Below are positions 9,201 through 17,804 of a stretch of DNA of 64,000 bases, piece by piece. The DNA is from Flavobacteriaceae bacterium S0862 (lineage in GTDB: Bacteria > Bacteroidota > Bacteroidia > Flavobacteriales > Flavobacteriaceae), in NCBI GenBank assembly GCA_023015825.1, contig JALKAW010000005.1, forward strand, positions 1 through 64,000, written 5' to 3'. Below the pieces are notes generated by a model that worked only from the letters and a program-made list of their open reading frames with translations, was not told the origin of the DNA and searched no databases. Positions within the stretch are counted from its first letter, which is position 1, and every line of letters starts with the position of its first letter. The position numbers and the translations under genes are program-made.

Positions 9201-11817
9201 AGGTTTGATTTTCATCAGTATAATATGAGCCATAAGCATTTCCTTTTGGCGAACGCAGACCAACAAACGATTTATAAGGCGCATATTTTTTACTGAAAGC
9301 ATCAATAGAAAAATCACCTCCATTTTCAAATGCTCTGGTTAAGAATGATACGTTTAACATTCCTGGAGCATTGTTGCCAACGTTCAATTTCTTATTCACA
9401 TTTGCAATTCCTTCAGCATTTACATTCCCTTCAAAAATGGTAATTTCTTCTGTATTGAATGAACGTGTTGGATCACTAAACACATATTTTGGATAGGTTT
9501 CAAATCCAGTTGAAGTTGTGCTAAATTTTGCTTTTATTTCAGCCTTGACGTTTTTAGCAGGTGCACCATGAAGCCAATTAACGCTGAGTTTACTTTGTAA
9601 TGGTTTTGTGTTTGAAAGTACCTCGTCTTCAAAATCCAGTTTAATTTTTAAACGGTTGGGTTTAACGGTTTCAACTTTTAATGTTTTATAAAAGTTTGCG
9701 CCACCAACGGAAACTTTAGCGTTCCAATTTCCTGTTTTATCTTCTGGCGATGTTGGTACAGAAAAGCGATATACATTATTCAATCCGTTTTGTGTAATAT
9801 TTCTGTAGGCTAGCTTTCCATTTGCATCAGTGACTTCCATTTTTACTGGATGTCCTTTTGGTAAAGGGTTGGCATTATCGTTTAACATGAAGGTTAAGTG
9901 TAACGAATCTCCTGGTCGCCAAACACCACGTTCGCCATAAATAAAGCCTTTTAATCCACGTTGTAATGTTTTTCCAGAGACATCAAACTTACTTAAGGAT
10001 AGCGAGTTCCCTTCGTTGAGTTTTACATAAGATGTATTGTTTCCTTTTTCTACCAAAGCAAAATAAGCATTGGCATCTGAATCTATAATGGTAAATCCAT
10101 CAGTATCAGTTGTCTTGGAAGCAACAGGTTGTTGCTGGAAGTTATACAATGTTACTTTTGCATTCGCTTCAGTATTGGTGTTTAAAATATTGGTGACTGC
10201 AAAATGAAACGAATTGTTAGTACCTCGTTTTACAATTGCACCAAGATTTGAGGCCATGAGATTGCCAGAAACCATACGTTCTTGATTATAGTATGCATCA
10301 TGACAAGGATTATCTCGTTCTCCCCAGTTATACGAATAACGCTTATAATTGTAAACAACGTTATCCCAATATTGTTCTTCGCGAAGGTCTTCATCTGAGC
10401 TTTCAGCTAAGGATTCATCACTATAATATTCATCTTCATAATAGTATTCATTTTCAGTATTGGTTTCTTTATCCTCACAATTGTAAAGTGAATAGTCTTT
10501 GTTAAAACTTAATTCAACACGATATATGGCTCCAGCATCTGCCTTGAAATATTCAGATAAGTCAATGCTGTATGCTTTCCATTTTCCAGTGTTTATATTT
10601 TCATCTTTTATTAGTGGAATCGTTTTTTTAGCAATGCGTCGTCCAACACGTTTAATGCTATAATCACTGTTGCTACCAATCTTATCATCTTGTAAAAACT
10701 GAAGGATATTATCCTCGAAAATTTTAATGATACGCACATCAACTGCTTTAAGATTTACAGCTTCAAAGTTGAATCTTAAATCTTGTGAATTAGGTAATAT
10801 TCCAGCTCCTGTAATAAGTCTAACCTGAGGTTTTATAGCCTCAAAAGAAATGGATTCTGAAAAAGGTGTTCTTAGTTTGAAATCGTCAGTATTTCGGATG
10901 CCTTGAAACACATCTACTTGAATATTGCCAACCACACGTGAGTCTGTATAAACCTTTAACACATTGCCATCCACAATATATTTTGGGCTTGTAACGCCTT
11001 GTAATGTTACTAAACCGTCGAAGTTTTGTTGCTTTTTTAATGGGTCGGAAAAGTTAATGGACAAGTATTGCTCAGGTGATTGCTCCACTTTTACATCTAC
11101 AATCGAAAAGCTGTTAATACCTGGAATGGTAATGGTGTTTTCGCCTTTATTATTGGCATTGATGGATTTTCCGTTCCAATTGATGGTTACTTTTGAGTCA
11201 TCAATATCACGATGAATACTATCTATTTTAAACTCAAATATTCGAGATGTTTCAATAGATTCATCCCATTTTATTGAAAGATCTTTATTGTTTTGTGAAG
11301 CTCCAATAATTGTTTTAGCATCTTCTAAACGCACCATATCAGCTAGTTTTATAATGCCATCAATATATTGCCATTCTTTACTATAAGATTGTAAATCGTT
11401 GGTGATAACCGAAAAATTTGGTCTTATGGTTTTAAACTGAAACGTATAATTTTCAAAACCTTTCGGCATAGTTTCGTAAATATCTTTAAGATTAACTCTT
11501 ACTGAGTATTCAGTATCAGGTTGTAGGGAATTTTCAGGAATAAACACAAGCTGATTGCTACTTTTAGAGATGAGTTTTCCAGAGACTTTAGGTGAAATAC
11601 TTACTACATTTGTTAAAACCTGTTCGTTAGGTTTCCAACCATCTACAGTTTTTACAAGATTGATAGTTATTGGACTTGTAACAGAAACCAACCCAGACGT
11701 TGTGTAGTTAATATAATCCTTGAATTTAAAAAGATTATTAGTTTGAGTTTCTTTTTGCTTACATGAAAAAGCAACTATTGTGAGAAGGAAAACGACAAGA
11801 GATTTTTTTAGCTGCAT
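6256..11817 (-). CDS. Bacterial alpha-2-macroglobulin family lipoprotein with thioester motif
   Basis: 1853 residues. The N-terminal lipoprotein signal ends in the lipobox AFSC (lipidated Cys near residue 19), anchoring it to a periplasmic membrane face. The long chain of macroglobulin-type beta domains includes the MG-type GFIYGERGVWRPGDSLHLTF segment. The thioester motif GCVEQ is intact, with Cys1405 and Gln1408, followed by the helical thioester domain (LAHFQRANGGLSYWSG and similar repeats). Such proteins are thought to trap proteases that reach the periplasm, while the partner PBP1C repairs peptidoglycan. It is the first gene of the operon ending in pbpC. A Tyr/Asp/Glu-rich low-complexity stretch lies near residues 450-490. 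Family assignment is secure; the protease-trap role is from family knowledge. Confidence 0.93.
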   Translation of the reverse strand: MQLKKSLVVFLLTIVAFSCKQKETQTNNLFKFKDYINYTTSGLVSVTSPITINLVKTVDGWKPNEQVLTNVVSISPKVSGKLISKSSNQLVFIPENSLQPDTEYSVRVNLKDIYETMPKGFENYTFQFKTIRPNFSVITNDLQSYSKEWQYIDGIIKLADMVRLEDAKTIIGASQNNKDLSIKWDESIETSRIFEFKIDSIHRDIDDSKVTINWNGKSINANNKGENTITIPGINSFSIVDVKVEQSPEQYLSINFSDPLKKQQNFDGLVTLQGVTSPKYIVDGNVLKVYTDSRVVGNIQVDVFQGIRNTDDFKLRTPFSESISFEAIKPQVRLITGAGILPNSQDLRFNFEAVNLKAVDVRIIKIFEDNILQFLQDDKIGSNSDYSIKRVGRRIAKKTIPLIKDENINTGKWKAYSIDLSEYFKADAGAIYRVELSFNKDYSLYNCEDKETNTENEYYYEDEYYSDESLAESSDEDLREEQYWDNVVYNYKRYSYNWGERDNPCHDAYYNQERMVSGNLMASNLGAIVKRGTNNSFHFAVTNILNTNTEANAKVTLYNFQQQPVASKTTDTDGFTIIDSDANAYFALVEKGNNTSYVKLNEGNSLSLSKFDVSGKTLQRGLKGFIYGERGVWRPGDSLHLTFMLNDNANPLPKGHPVKMEVTDANGKLAYRNITQNGLNNVYRFSVPTSPEDKTGNWNAKVSVGGANFYKTLKVETVKPNRLKIKLDFEDEVLSNTKPLQSKLSVNWLHGAPAKNVKAEIKAKFSTTSTGFETYPKYVFSDPTRSFNTEEITIFEGNVNAEGIANVNKKLNVGNNAPGMLNVSFLTRAFENGGDFSIDAFSKKYAPYKSFVGLRSPKGNAYGSYYTDENQTFNLVVVDTEGKPVKRDNLEVKVYKIEWRWWWNSSYDDLASYESSSYHTPFTSITVNTNAKGEANFNINIPDDESGRYLIRVYDKESGHATGRVAYFYRNWWQRNSGNDKEAAKMLVFAADKETYTIGEEAKVTFPSGTEGRALISIENGTEVLSTKWVKTQKGETIASIPITKEMTPNVYINISLLQPHAVTENDLPVRLYGVIPIMVEDKNTILEPQISMPNVLRPEQNITVKVSEKNNKAMTYTVALVDEGLLDLTRFKTPNGWDEFYAREALGVKTWDIFDDVIGAYTGSIDQVFEVGGDGSASEGKNKKANRFKPVVKYLGPFELKAGETKAHEIQIPKYIGSVRTMVVAGDSKNAAYGSVDKTTPVKKPLMVLATLPRKLSPGEKVTLPVTVFAMESNIKNVNISLKLSNGISIVGNKTQNLTFAKPDEQMAYFQLDVSKAKGINTVEVIVSGHGETSSYQVEIDVMNPNPYSTKATDFVLEGNTSQTIDVQTFGEYGTNSATVELSTLPPMNFSGRLQYLIRYPHGCVEQTTSSVFPQLFLADIFDLTFEKKKAIEDNVKNGIKKLAHFQRANGGLSYWSGQNNVNDWGTTYAGHFMIEAEKKGYVLPLTFKSNWVQYQKQAAKNWRPSYRYYRSDVAQAYRLYTLALAGQPDLASMNRLKEFSELSNDAKWRLAAAYALAGQPEAAKAISATANIEFNSVQYDYYTYGSVDRNRAMALETMVVLNDVKTRELAELIAKRLSSSQWMSTQSTAYSLLAMAKMVNKTGGKDLNLTFKLNNGNQETIDTKNAISQRDLNINDGNNQIVVNNTKNNTIYARVITSGKLPLGKEITEQRGLKVSVTYKDSQGNTIDITKLQQGQDFVASIQVTNQKNEPINDVALTQIFPSGWEIVNTRFTAFGEAATNQADYTDIRDDHVNFYFNLNKSSNDGSTKTFNVLLNASYLGTYYLPGTQAEAMYDNDYFVRTKGQWIEVIK

Positions 11818-11995
11818 AATTGTAAATAGTATTTAATTGAACGAATTTGTTAAAAGAGCGTAAGTAATCTCTTGTTAAATAATTACGGAAGATTTTAGGT
11901 GTTTAGACTTCCAACGAATGTTAAATAAGTATTAAAATCAAGTACAACCCAAAATCTTAAACCAATTATTCAACTATAAAAATATAATAAATTAG

Positions 11996-12003
11996 TATCT
12001 TCG
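11996..12003 (+). promoter_or_regulatory. Candidate -7 promoter element for the aldehyde dehydrogenase gene
   Basis: TATCTTCG differs at one position from the TAnnTTTG consensus and lies 34 bp before the start codon. No clear -33 TTG was seen. Confidence 0.4.
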
Positions 12004-12037
12004 CAGCTAAATAAATACAAATTAAAATATTGATTAT

Positions 12038-13591
12038 ATGGAAGCAGTTGCTACCAATTTTGGCATACAAAATGCACTTAAACAACTAGGTGTTAATGAT
12101 ATAAATGAAGGAACTTCAACAGGGTCTAATAATTTTTCGAACGGTGAGATTATTGAATCATATTCACCTGTAGATGGACAACTAATTGGGAAAGTAAAAA
12201 CGACGACAAGAGCAGATTACGACAAAGTGATGGATGCAGCTACTAAAGCATTTTTATCTTGGAGAGATGTGCCAGCACCACAACGTGGTGAAATTGTTCG
12301 TCAATTTGGAAATAAATTGAGAGACTTAAAAGAACCATTAGGGAAATTAGTTTCTTATGAAATGGGTAAATCTTTACAAGAAGGTTATGGCGAAGTTCAA
12401 GAAATGATTGATATCTGTGATTTTGCAGTTGGATTATCAAGACAATTAAACGGACAAACTATTCCGTCAGAGCGACCAGGGCATGTCATGAGAGAACAAT
12501 GGCATCCAATTGGTGTTGTTGGAATTATTTCAGCATTTAATTTTCCTGTAGCTGTTTGGGCTTGGAATACTGCTTTAGCTTGGATTTGTGGTGATGTTTG
12601 TGTGTGGAAAGCTTCTGAAAAAGCACCTTTATGTGCTGTTGCTTGTCAAAACATAATTGCTGGAATTTTAAAAGAAAACAATTTACCTGAAGGAATTTCT
12701 TGTATCATCAATGGAGATTATAAAGTAGGTGAATTTTTAACCACAGATACTCGAATTCCTCTAGTGTCTGCAACTGGTTCGACTAGAATGGGACGTATTG
12801 TTGGAAAGACAGTTGCCGAACGTTTTGGAAAATCTTTATTAGAGTTAGGTGGGAATAATGCGATTATTATTACACCTACTGCAGATTTAAAAGTGGTAGT
12901 TCCTGGTGCTGTTTTTGGAGCAGTTGGAACTTGTGGGCAACGTTGTACAAGTACACGTCGTTTAATTATTCACGAATCTGTTTACGATAAAGTAAGAGAT
13001 GCTATTGTTGGTGCTTATGGACAATTAACTATTGGTAACCCTTTAGATGAAAAGATTCATATTGGACCATTAATAGATCATGATGCTGTAAATACGTATT
13101 TAGCTGCTATTGAAAAAGCGAAAGCTGAAGGCGGAAATGTACTAGTTGAAGGAGGTGTTTTAGAAGGTGAAGGTTACGAAAGCGGTTGTTATGTGAAGCC
13201 AGCAATTATTGAAGCAGAAAATCATTTTGAAATTGTACAGCATGAAACATTTGCTCCTATTTTATATTTAATGAAATATTCTGGTGAAGTAGAAAATGCT
13301 ATTGAAAAGCAAAATGGTGTTGCTCAAGGATTATCATCTGCAATTATGACGAATGAAATGAAAGAAGCTGAAAAATTCTTGTCGTATGCTGGCTCTGATT
13401 GTGGAATTGCTAATGTTAATATTGGAACATCTGGTGCTGAAATAGGAGGCGCTTTTGGAGGTGAAAAAGAAACAGGTGGAGGACGTGAATCTGGAAGCGA
13501 TGCTTGGAAAATATATATGAGAAGACAAACAAACACAATCAACTATTCTGATGAGTTACCTTTAGCACAAGGGATAAAGTTTGACCTTTAA
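12038..13591 (+). CDS. ALDH7-family aldehyde dehydrogenase (aminoadipate-semialdehyde dehydrogenase type)
   Basis: 517 residues, the usual length for ALDH7 (antiquitin). This family oxidises alpha-aminoadipate semialdehyde/piperideine-6-carboxylate in lysine breakdown, using NAD(P)+. Visible catalytic residues are Asn168 (FNFP), Glu269 in ELGGNN and the nucleophile Cys303 in GTCGQRCTSTRR; the last two contexts are characteristic of ALDH7. The C-terminal EIGGAFGGEKETGGGRESGSD region is also typical. It is a soluble cytoplasmic enzyme. The gene stands alone with its own upstream promoter-like motif and a strong hairpin terminator behind it. The ALDH class is sure. The exact substrate is inferred from the family, since no lysine-catabolism neighbour is present. 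Confidence 0.92.
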   Translation: MEAVATNFGIQNALKQLGVNDINEGTSTGSNNFSNGEIIESYSPVDGQLIGKVKTTTRADYDKVMDAATKAFLSWRDVPAPQRGEIVRQFGNKLRDLKEPLGKLVSYEMGKSLQEGYGEVQEMIDICDFAVGLSRQLNGQTIPSERPGHVMREQWHPIGVVGIISAFNFPVAVWAWNTALAWICGDVCVWKASEKAPLCAVACQNIIAGILKENNLPEGISCIINGDYKVGEFLTTDTRIPLVSATGSTRMGRIVGKTVAERFGKSLLELGGNNAIIITPTADLKVVVPGAVFGAVGTCGQRCTSTRRLIIHESVYDKVRDAIVGAYGQLTIGNPLDEKIHIGPLIDHDAVNTYLAAIEKAKAEGGNVLVEGGVLEGEGYESGCYVKPAIIEAENHFEIVQHETFAPILYLMKYSGEVENAIEKQNGVAQGLSSAIMTNEMKEAEKFLSYAGSDCGIANVNIGTSGAEIGGAFGGEKETGGGRESGSDAWKIYMRRQTNTINYSDELPLAQGIKFDL

Positions 13592-13611
13592 AAGTATTTA
13601 GACATAATAGT

Positions 13612-13639
13612 AAAAGCCACATCGAACGATGTGGCTTTT
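13612..13639. terminator. Bidirectional hairpin terminator
   Basis: A 13-bp perfect stem (AAAAGCCACATCG / CGATGTGGCTTTT) is flanked by A and T runs. It lies between two convergent genes and can serve both. Confidence 0.88.
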
Positions 13640-13644
13640 TGTTT

Positions 13645-14778
13645 CTAATTGTACTTGATTTTTCTTAAAATTCGAATCGCCTCTTTATAAAGTTGATAAA
13701 CCTCATCACTATGCTTTTTTAAATGTGATTTTGCGTCTTCTAGTTTATCAATCGCATCTTCAAACCCATTGAAATAACAAATTAAATAGGTCACAGGAAG
13801 ATTTTTTAAATCCAATTCTTGCTGTTTATTAAGTAATGTCCCAAGTTGAATGTTTTTTAAAAGGGCATTGTTAGAATTGTAAATATGATGCAATACTTTT
13901 TTATCATATTGTGGAGGTTCGAAAAGCAATTGTGTGTTAATAGTATAATTTGCACTTTCACCAAAACTGATAATAGTTTTTTCAAGCTGAAAATATTTAT
14001 TAGTTCCTTGAAATCCTAAGTTCACATATTCAATTATTTTAAAGGAATGGTTGTCATATTCAATAGATACTTCATCAAGAGTTGAAAAAAACAATCGAAC
14101 TTGCTCGTTTATTAATTCTATATCGACTCTTGAGTAAAACACTTCTTTCTTTACTACCTTTTTTTGCCCAGCCCAACACATGACAAAGTATTCTTTAAAC
14201 ACTTTGTATTGTGGATTATAATCTTTTCGTTTTTGCAGAAAGTCAAATACACCATCTAGAGTGTGTTCAATATTATTCTGAGCATGATTTTCTATAGCAG
14301 CAACAATCTCAGAATTAACATCTTTAATTTCTATGTCAAATACTTTTGGCATACTCATACTGCCATCTCTAAAAAAGACTGAGCCACCATAATACTTCCA
14401 GATGTTTTTTCGTAATGAGGTGATTTCGTTAATAGGTCTAATGGTTACTAAGCCAACGACTTTGTCATCTGGTAAATGTGGAAACGGAATGTTTTCGTAT
14501 TGCACAATTGGAGGATTTGATAAATACGCATTGATGAGGTTTTGAATTTTGCTATCATCAAAAAAATCGACCCCTACAATGTTATTGTCCTCATCTTCAA
14601 CCCCAATAACGATGTACGAATTATTTTTAGGATTACTATTGGAAAGTGCACATATATGTTTTAAAAATTTTGCTTTCCCTTCCCGTTCACTAATATTAAT
14701 TTTTCGCTTTTTATCATAAAAACTATTCTCATCGTTGTGAGCTAATAGGTTTTTAATAAGCAAGCGTTTGTTAATCAT
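13645..14778 (-). CDS. AlbA_2 (Schlafen-type) domain protein
   Basis: About 377 residues. The N-terminal ~130 residues match the AlbA_2 pattern: GKAKFLKHICALSNSNP, then YIVIGVEDEDNNIVGVD, then a VVGLVTIRPI strand. The remainder, rich in aromatic and charged residues, is unrecognised; no AAA+ or helicase motif was seen. AlbA_2 proteins are usually annotated as putative DNA-binding or transcriptional regulators, and some act in defence, but nothing here specifies a role. The longer reading starts with TTG at 14793; the ATG at 14778, preceded by GAGGGAAG, is the better start. It lies 29 bp after an SDR gene and is probably co-transcribed with it. The end shares the bidirectional terminator with the aldehyde dehydrogenase gene. 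Confidence 0.78.
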   Translation of the reverse strand: MINKRLLIKNLLAHNDENSFYDKKRKINISEREGKAKFLKHICALSNSNPKNNSYIVIGVEDEDNNIVGVDFFDDSKIQNLINAYLSNPPIVQYENIPFPHLPDDKVVGLVTIRPINEITSLRKNIWKYYGGSVFFRDGSMSMPKVFDIEIKDVNSEIVAAIENHAQNNIEHTLDGVFDFLQKRKDYNPQYKVFKEYFVMCWAGQKKVVKKEVFYSRVDIELINEQVRLFFSTLDEVSIEYDNHSFKIIEYVNLGFQGTNKYFQLEKTIISFGESANYTINTQLLFEPPQYDKKVLHHIYNSNNALLKNIQLGTLLNKQQELDLKNLPVTYLICYFNGFEDAIDKLEDAKSHLKKHSDEVYQLYKEAIRILRKIKYN

Positions 14779-14807
14779 GTTTACTTCCCTCAAAAGAGGA
14801 AATTTTG

Positions 14808-15569
14808 TTAATTAAATTCTTTTTTAACAGTCACACTATTAGCTTGAGCAGTTGGGAATACTAACAAATCGGCAATATTAACATGAGAAGGCCTTGTAAT
14901 TGCAAAATAAATTATATCGGCAATATCTTCTGGCTGCAACGCCTTATAACCTTTGTAAACATTGTTAGCCACAGCATCTCCCTTAAAACGAACTTGCGAA
15001 AATTCGGTTTCAACCAATCCAGGATTAATAGCTGTTACTTTAATATTAAACGGATTTAGATCAATTCGCATTCCATCTGTAATAGCAATAACAGCATGTT
15101 TACTAGCACAATAGACATTTCCTTTAGGGTAGACTTCTTTTCCAGCAGAAGAACCTATGTTTATAATATGTCCAGATTGCCTTTCTGTCATTTGTGGAAT
15201 CACAGCCTTACTAACATATAATAATCCTTTTACGTTTATATCCATCATGGCATCCCAATCATCAGTATCTCCAGTTTGAATTGGGTCTAAACCATGAGCA
15301 TTACCTGCGTTATTAATTAAAATATCTATGTTTTTGAAAGAAGCTGGAAGTGAAGAGATAGCATTAAAAACCTCAGTTTTATTTCTAACATCAAAATTTA
15401 AAGTGATGACATCCGTTTGTTTTGATAACACACTTTGTATGATACCTAAACGCTCTTGTCGTCTTCCACATAAAATTAATCGAATGCCATGTTTAGCAAA
15501 TTCATGAGCTGTTGCTCTACCTATACCACTTGTTGCTCCAGTTATTAAAGCAGTTTTGTTTTGAATCAT
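14808..15569 (-). CDS. Short-chain dehydrogenase/reductase (YdfG-like)
   Basis: 253 residues of a classical SDR that uses NAD(P)(H). It shows the nucleotide-binding TGATSGIG (10-17), NNAG (86-89), catalytic Ser140 or Ser141, and Tyr153-xxx-Lys157 (YCASK). The order of motifs and the sequence around NAGNAHGLDPIQTGD are close to the YdfG family, which reduces 3-hydroxy acids and serine-like substrates. It is cytoplasmic. It is probably the first gene of a two-gene unit with the AlbA_2 gene. The SDR assignment is sure; the substrate is inferred from similarity of pattern. Confidence 0.9.
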   Translation of the reverse strand: MIQNKTALITGATSGIGRATAHEFAKHGIRLILCGRRQERLGIIQSVLSKQTDVITLNFDVRNKTEVFNAISSLPASFKNIDILINNAGNAHGLDPIQTGDTDDWDAMMDINVKGLLYVSKAVIPQMTERQSGHIINIGSSAGKEVYPKGNVYCASKHAVIAITDGMRIDLNPFNIKVTAINPGLVETEFSQVRFKGDAVANNVYKGYKALQPEDIADIIYFAITRPSHVNIADLLVFPTAQANSVTVKKEFN

Positions 15570-15762
15570 TAGTACGCTTTTTAATTTATAGTCAGTTAAT
15601 GGCTGTTTTTCTGTAATTCGTATAGAAAAATACCTATTACTTTAAAATTATTGTATCATTGGTTACTATTTAGTTTACAATAATATTGTTTTAAAGTAAG
15701 ATTATAAAAACATCCAAAGGTTAAAGTTATTCGTAATTATTGTATAACCCAAAAACTTAAAT

Positions 15763-16569
15763 ATGAAAAGAATGAAATATCTTAAATCAACAACTATTTT
15801 ACTTTTAATTTTAATGTCTTTTAGTTGTAATAAAGATACTGTTTCCTCAAATAATGGAACTTCAAGTATTTCAGTAAGGTTAATGGATGATCCTGCTGAC
15901 TTTGATAATGTATTTATTGAGGTAGTTGATGTTAAGATAAAATTAAATGATGATAGTGATAATGAAAATGGATGGCAAAGCTTAAATGTTATAAATACTG
16001 GAGTTTATGATCTTTTAGACCTTACTGGAGGAATCAATGTATTGTTAGTTGACGATTTTCAAATCCCATCAGGGGAATTAAATCAAATTAGGCTGGTTCT
16101 AGGTAGTAATAATTCAGTTGTTATGGATGGCGTATCATTTTCATTAAATACACCAAGTGCTCAACAAAGCGGATTAAAAATTAAAGTAAATGAAACCCTT
16201 GAAGCAAATATTGCATATACTTTTTTACTTGATTTTATGGTTGAAGAGTCTATCGTAATTGCAGGAAATTCAGGGAATATAAATCTAAAACCAGTTATTA
16301 GAGCTTCGCTAGAAGCAAATACTGGAGCAATTTCAGGACAGGTTTTACCAACTGGTATTCAAGTAGAGGTTTCAACGGTAGTTGGAGCGGAAATTGTGTC
16401 AACCTTTACAGATGAAGATGGAAATTTTGTGTTGGTAGGTTTGGATGAAGGAACCTATGACTTAACAATTACCCCTGAAGTATCCTCAGGTTTAAGTCCT
16501 TTAATTATTGAAGACGTTGAAGTAACAATTGGAAACACAACGACCATTGAAACAGCTAACCTTGAATAG
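15763..16569 (+). CDS. DUF4382 domain lipoprotein with C-terminal carboxypeptidase-regulatory-like domain
   Basis: 268 residues. The lipoprotein signal ends in MSFSC, so the mature protein is anchored by a lipidated Cys. Residues ~35-185 follow the DUF4382 pattern (SVRLMDDPADFDNVFIEVVDV, then YDLLDLTGG, then an IRLVLG strand). The C-terminal ~75 residues (GAISGQVLP, DEDGNFVLVGLDEGTYDLTI) form a carboxypeptidase-regulatory-like Ig fold. No enzyme motif is present. It is probably a surface or periplasmic binding or structural protein of unknown role. It is monocistronic, followed by a clear terminator. Confidence 0.85.
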   Translation: MKRMKYLKSTTILLLILMSFSCNKDTVSSNNGTSSISVRLMDDPADFDNVFIEVVDVKIKLNDDSDNENGWQSLNVINTGVYDLLDLTGGINVLLVDDFQIPSGELNQIRLVLGSNNSVVMDGVSFSLNTPSAQQSGLKIKVNETLEANIAYTFLLDFMVEESIVIAGNSGNINLKPVIRASLEANTGAISGQVLPTGIQVEVSTVVGAEIVSTFTDEDGNFVLVGLDEGTYDLTITPEVSSGLSPLIIEDVEVTIGNTTTIETANLE

Positions 16570-16593
16570 TGAATTAAGAAAGAATTGATTTTT

Positions 16594-16626
16594 AAGAGCA
16601 TTGCACTAAGCAATGCTCTTTTTTTT
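16594..16626 (+). terminator. Rho-independent terminator
   Basis: A perfect 11-bp stem (AAGAGCATTGC / GCAATGCTCTT, loop ACTAA) followed by an 8-T run ends the DUF4382 gene and separates it from the bat operon. Confidence 0.9.
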
Positions 16627-16717
16627 AACCAATTATTAACAGCAATACACGAAATATTTTAACAATTTGCGGTGTTGAAAAATGCGAGTTATATTCACGC
16701 ATCCAAAAAATAACAAA

Positions 16718-17722
16718 ATGATAGAAGATACAGGGACAATTGACATTAAAACGATTAATGAAAAAATAGAAAAAGAGAGTGCTTTTGTTGATTTGCTGAC
16801 ATTGGAAATGAACAAGGTTATTGTGGGTCAAAAGCATATGGTTGAACGCTTACTTATTGGTTTACTCGGACAAGGGCACATATTGCTAGAAGGAGTTCCA
16901 GGTTTGGCAAAAACATTAGCTATTAACACCTTGTCGCAAGCTGTTGACGGTAGTTTTAGTAGAATACAATTTACACCAGATTTGTTGCCAGCTGATGTTG
17001 TTGGAACATTAATATACAACATAAAAGAAAACGATTTTTCTATTAAAAAAGGACCAATCTTTGCCAATTTTGTATTAGCTGATGAGATTAACAGAGCCCC
17101 AGCCAAAGTGCAATCGGCTTTATTAGAAGCCATGCAGGAAAAGCAAGTAACTATTGGTGACGAAACGTTTATTTTAGACAAACCATTTTTGGTAATGGCA
17201 ACTCAAAACCCTGTTGAACAAGAAGGAACTTACCCTTTACCTGAAGCACAGGTGGATCGTTTTATGCTTAAAACGGTTATTGATTATCCTAAAATGGATG
17301 AAGAACAACTTATTGTTCGTGCCAATTTAAAAGGAGGCTTCGAAAAGGTAAATCCAGTAGTGTCAGTTAAACAAATTCTTAATGCACAAAAGGCAGTAAG
17401 GGAAGTTTATATGGATGAAAAAATTGAAAAATACATTTTGGATATTGTGTTTGCAACACGATACCCTGAGAAATATAAACTAGCCGATTTAAAACCACTT
17501 ATTTCTTTTGGAGCATCTCCACGTGGAAGTATTAACCTGGCAAATGCTGCAAAATGTTATGCGTTTATTAAGCGTAGAGGCTATGTAATCCCTGAGGATG
17601 TTCGCGCTGTAGTACATGATGTATTGCGTCACAGAATAGGCATTACTTACGAAGCCGAGGCAGAAAATGTGACTTCAGAAGACATCATCAATAAAATTGT
17701 TAACGAGATTGAAGTGCCATAA
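16718..17722 (+). CDS. MoxR-family AAA+ ATPase, first gene of the bat operon
   Basis: A 334-residue ATPase of the MoxR type, thought to act as a chaperone that remodels partner von Willebrand factor A (VWA) proteins. It shows Walker A GVPGLAKT (59-66 with this start), Walker B VLADEINRAP, sensor 1 ATQNP and the arginine-containing lid GASPRGS. An upstream ATG at 16682 would add 12 residues. I prefer 16718 because flavobacterial relatives begin with a short acidic N-terminus (MIEDTG-like), and the upstream ATG is too near the likely transcript start. The gene opens a colinear series with DUF58, BatD-like, BatA, BatB, BatC, BatD and BatE genes, the classic aerotolerance arrangement. Confidence 0.93.
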   Translation: MIEDTGTIDIKTINEKIEKESAFVDLLTLEMNKVIVGQKHMVERLLIGLLGQGHILLEGVPGLAKTLAINTLSQAVDGSFSRIQFTPDLLPADVVGTLIYNIKENDFSIKKGPIFANFVLADEINRAPAKVQSALLEAMQEKQVTIGDETFILDKPFLVMATQNPVEQEGTYPLPEAQVDRFMLKTVIDYPKMDEEQLIVRANLKGGFEKVNPVVSVKQILNAQKAVREVYMDEKIEKYILDIVFATRYPEKYKLADLKPLISFGASPRGSINLANAAKCYAFIKRRGYVIPEDVRAVVHDVLRHRIGITYEAEAENVTSEDIINKIVNEIEVP

Positions 17723-17730
17723 TAGTTCAC

Positions 17731-17804
17731 AGTATTCAGTCACAGCACACAGTTAAATGTGTAAGTGCTACTGAATAACACCTACTGAAAACTGAAACTG
17801 CAAA
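17731..17804 (+). repeat. Degenerate ACTGAATA/TATTCAGT repeat in the MoxR-DUF58 spacer
   Basis: The 82-bp spacer contains TATTCAGT (17733-17740) and its complement ACTGAATA (17770-17777), then ACTGAAAACTGAAACTG just before the next start codon. A similar sequence is found in the BatA-BatB spacer. It may be a repetitive intergenic element or an mRNA stem within the operon. Confidence 0.45.

Noticed and set aside
13645-14778. AlbA_2 protein as part of an antiphage defence island
   Set aside because: No other defence gene, mobile element or altered base composition was seen nearby.
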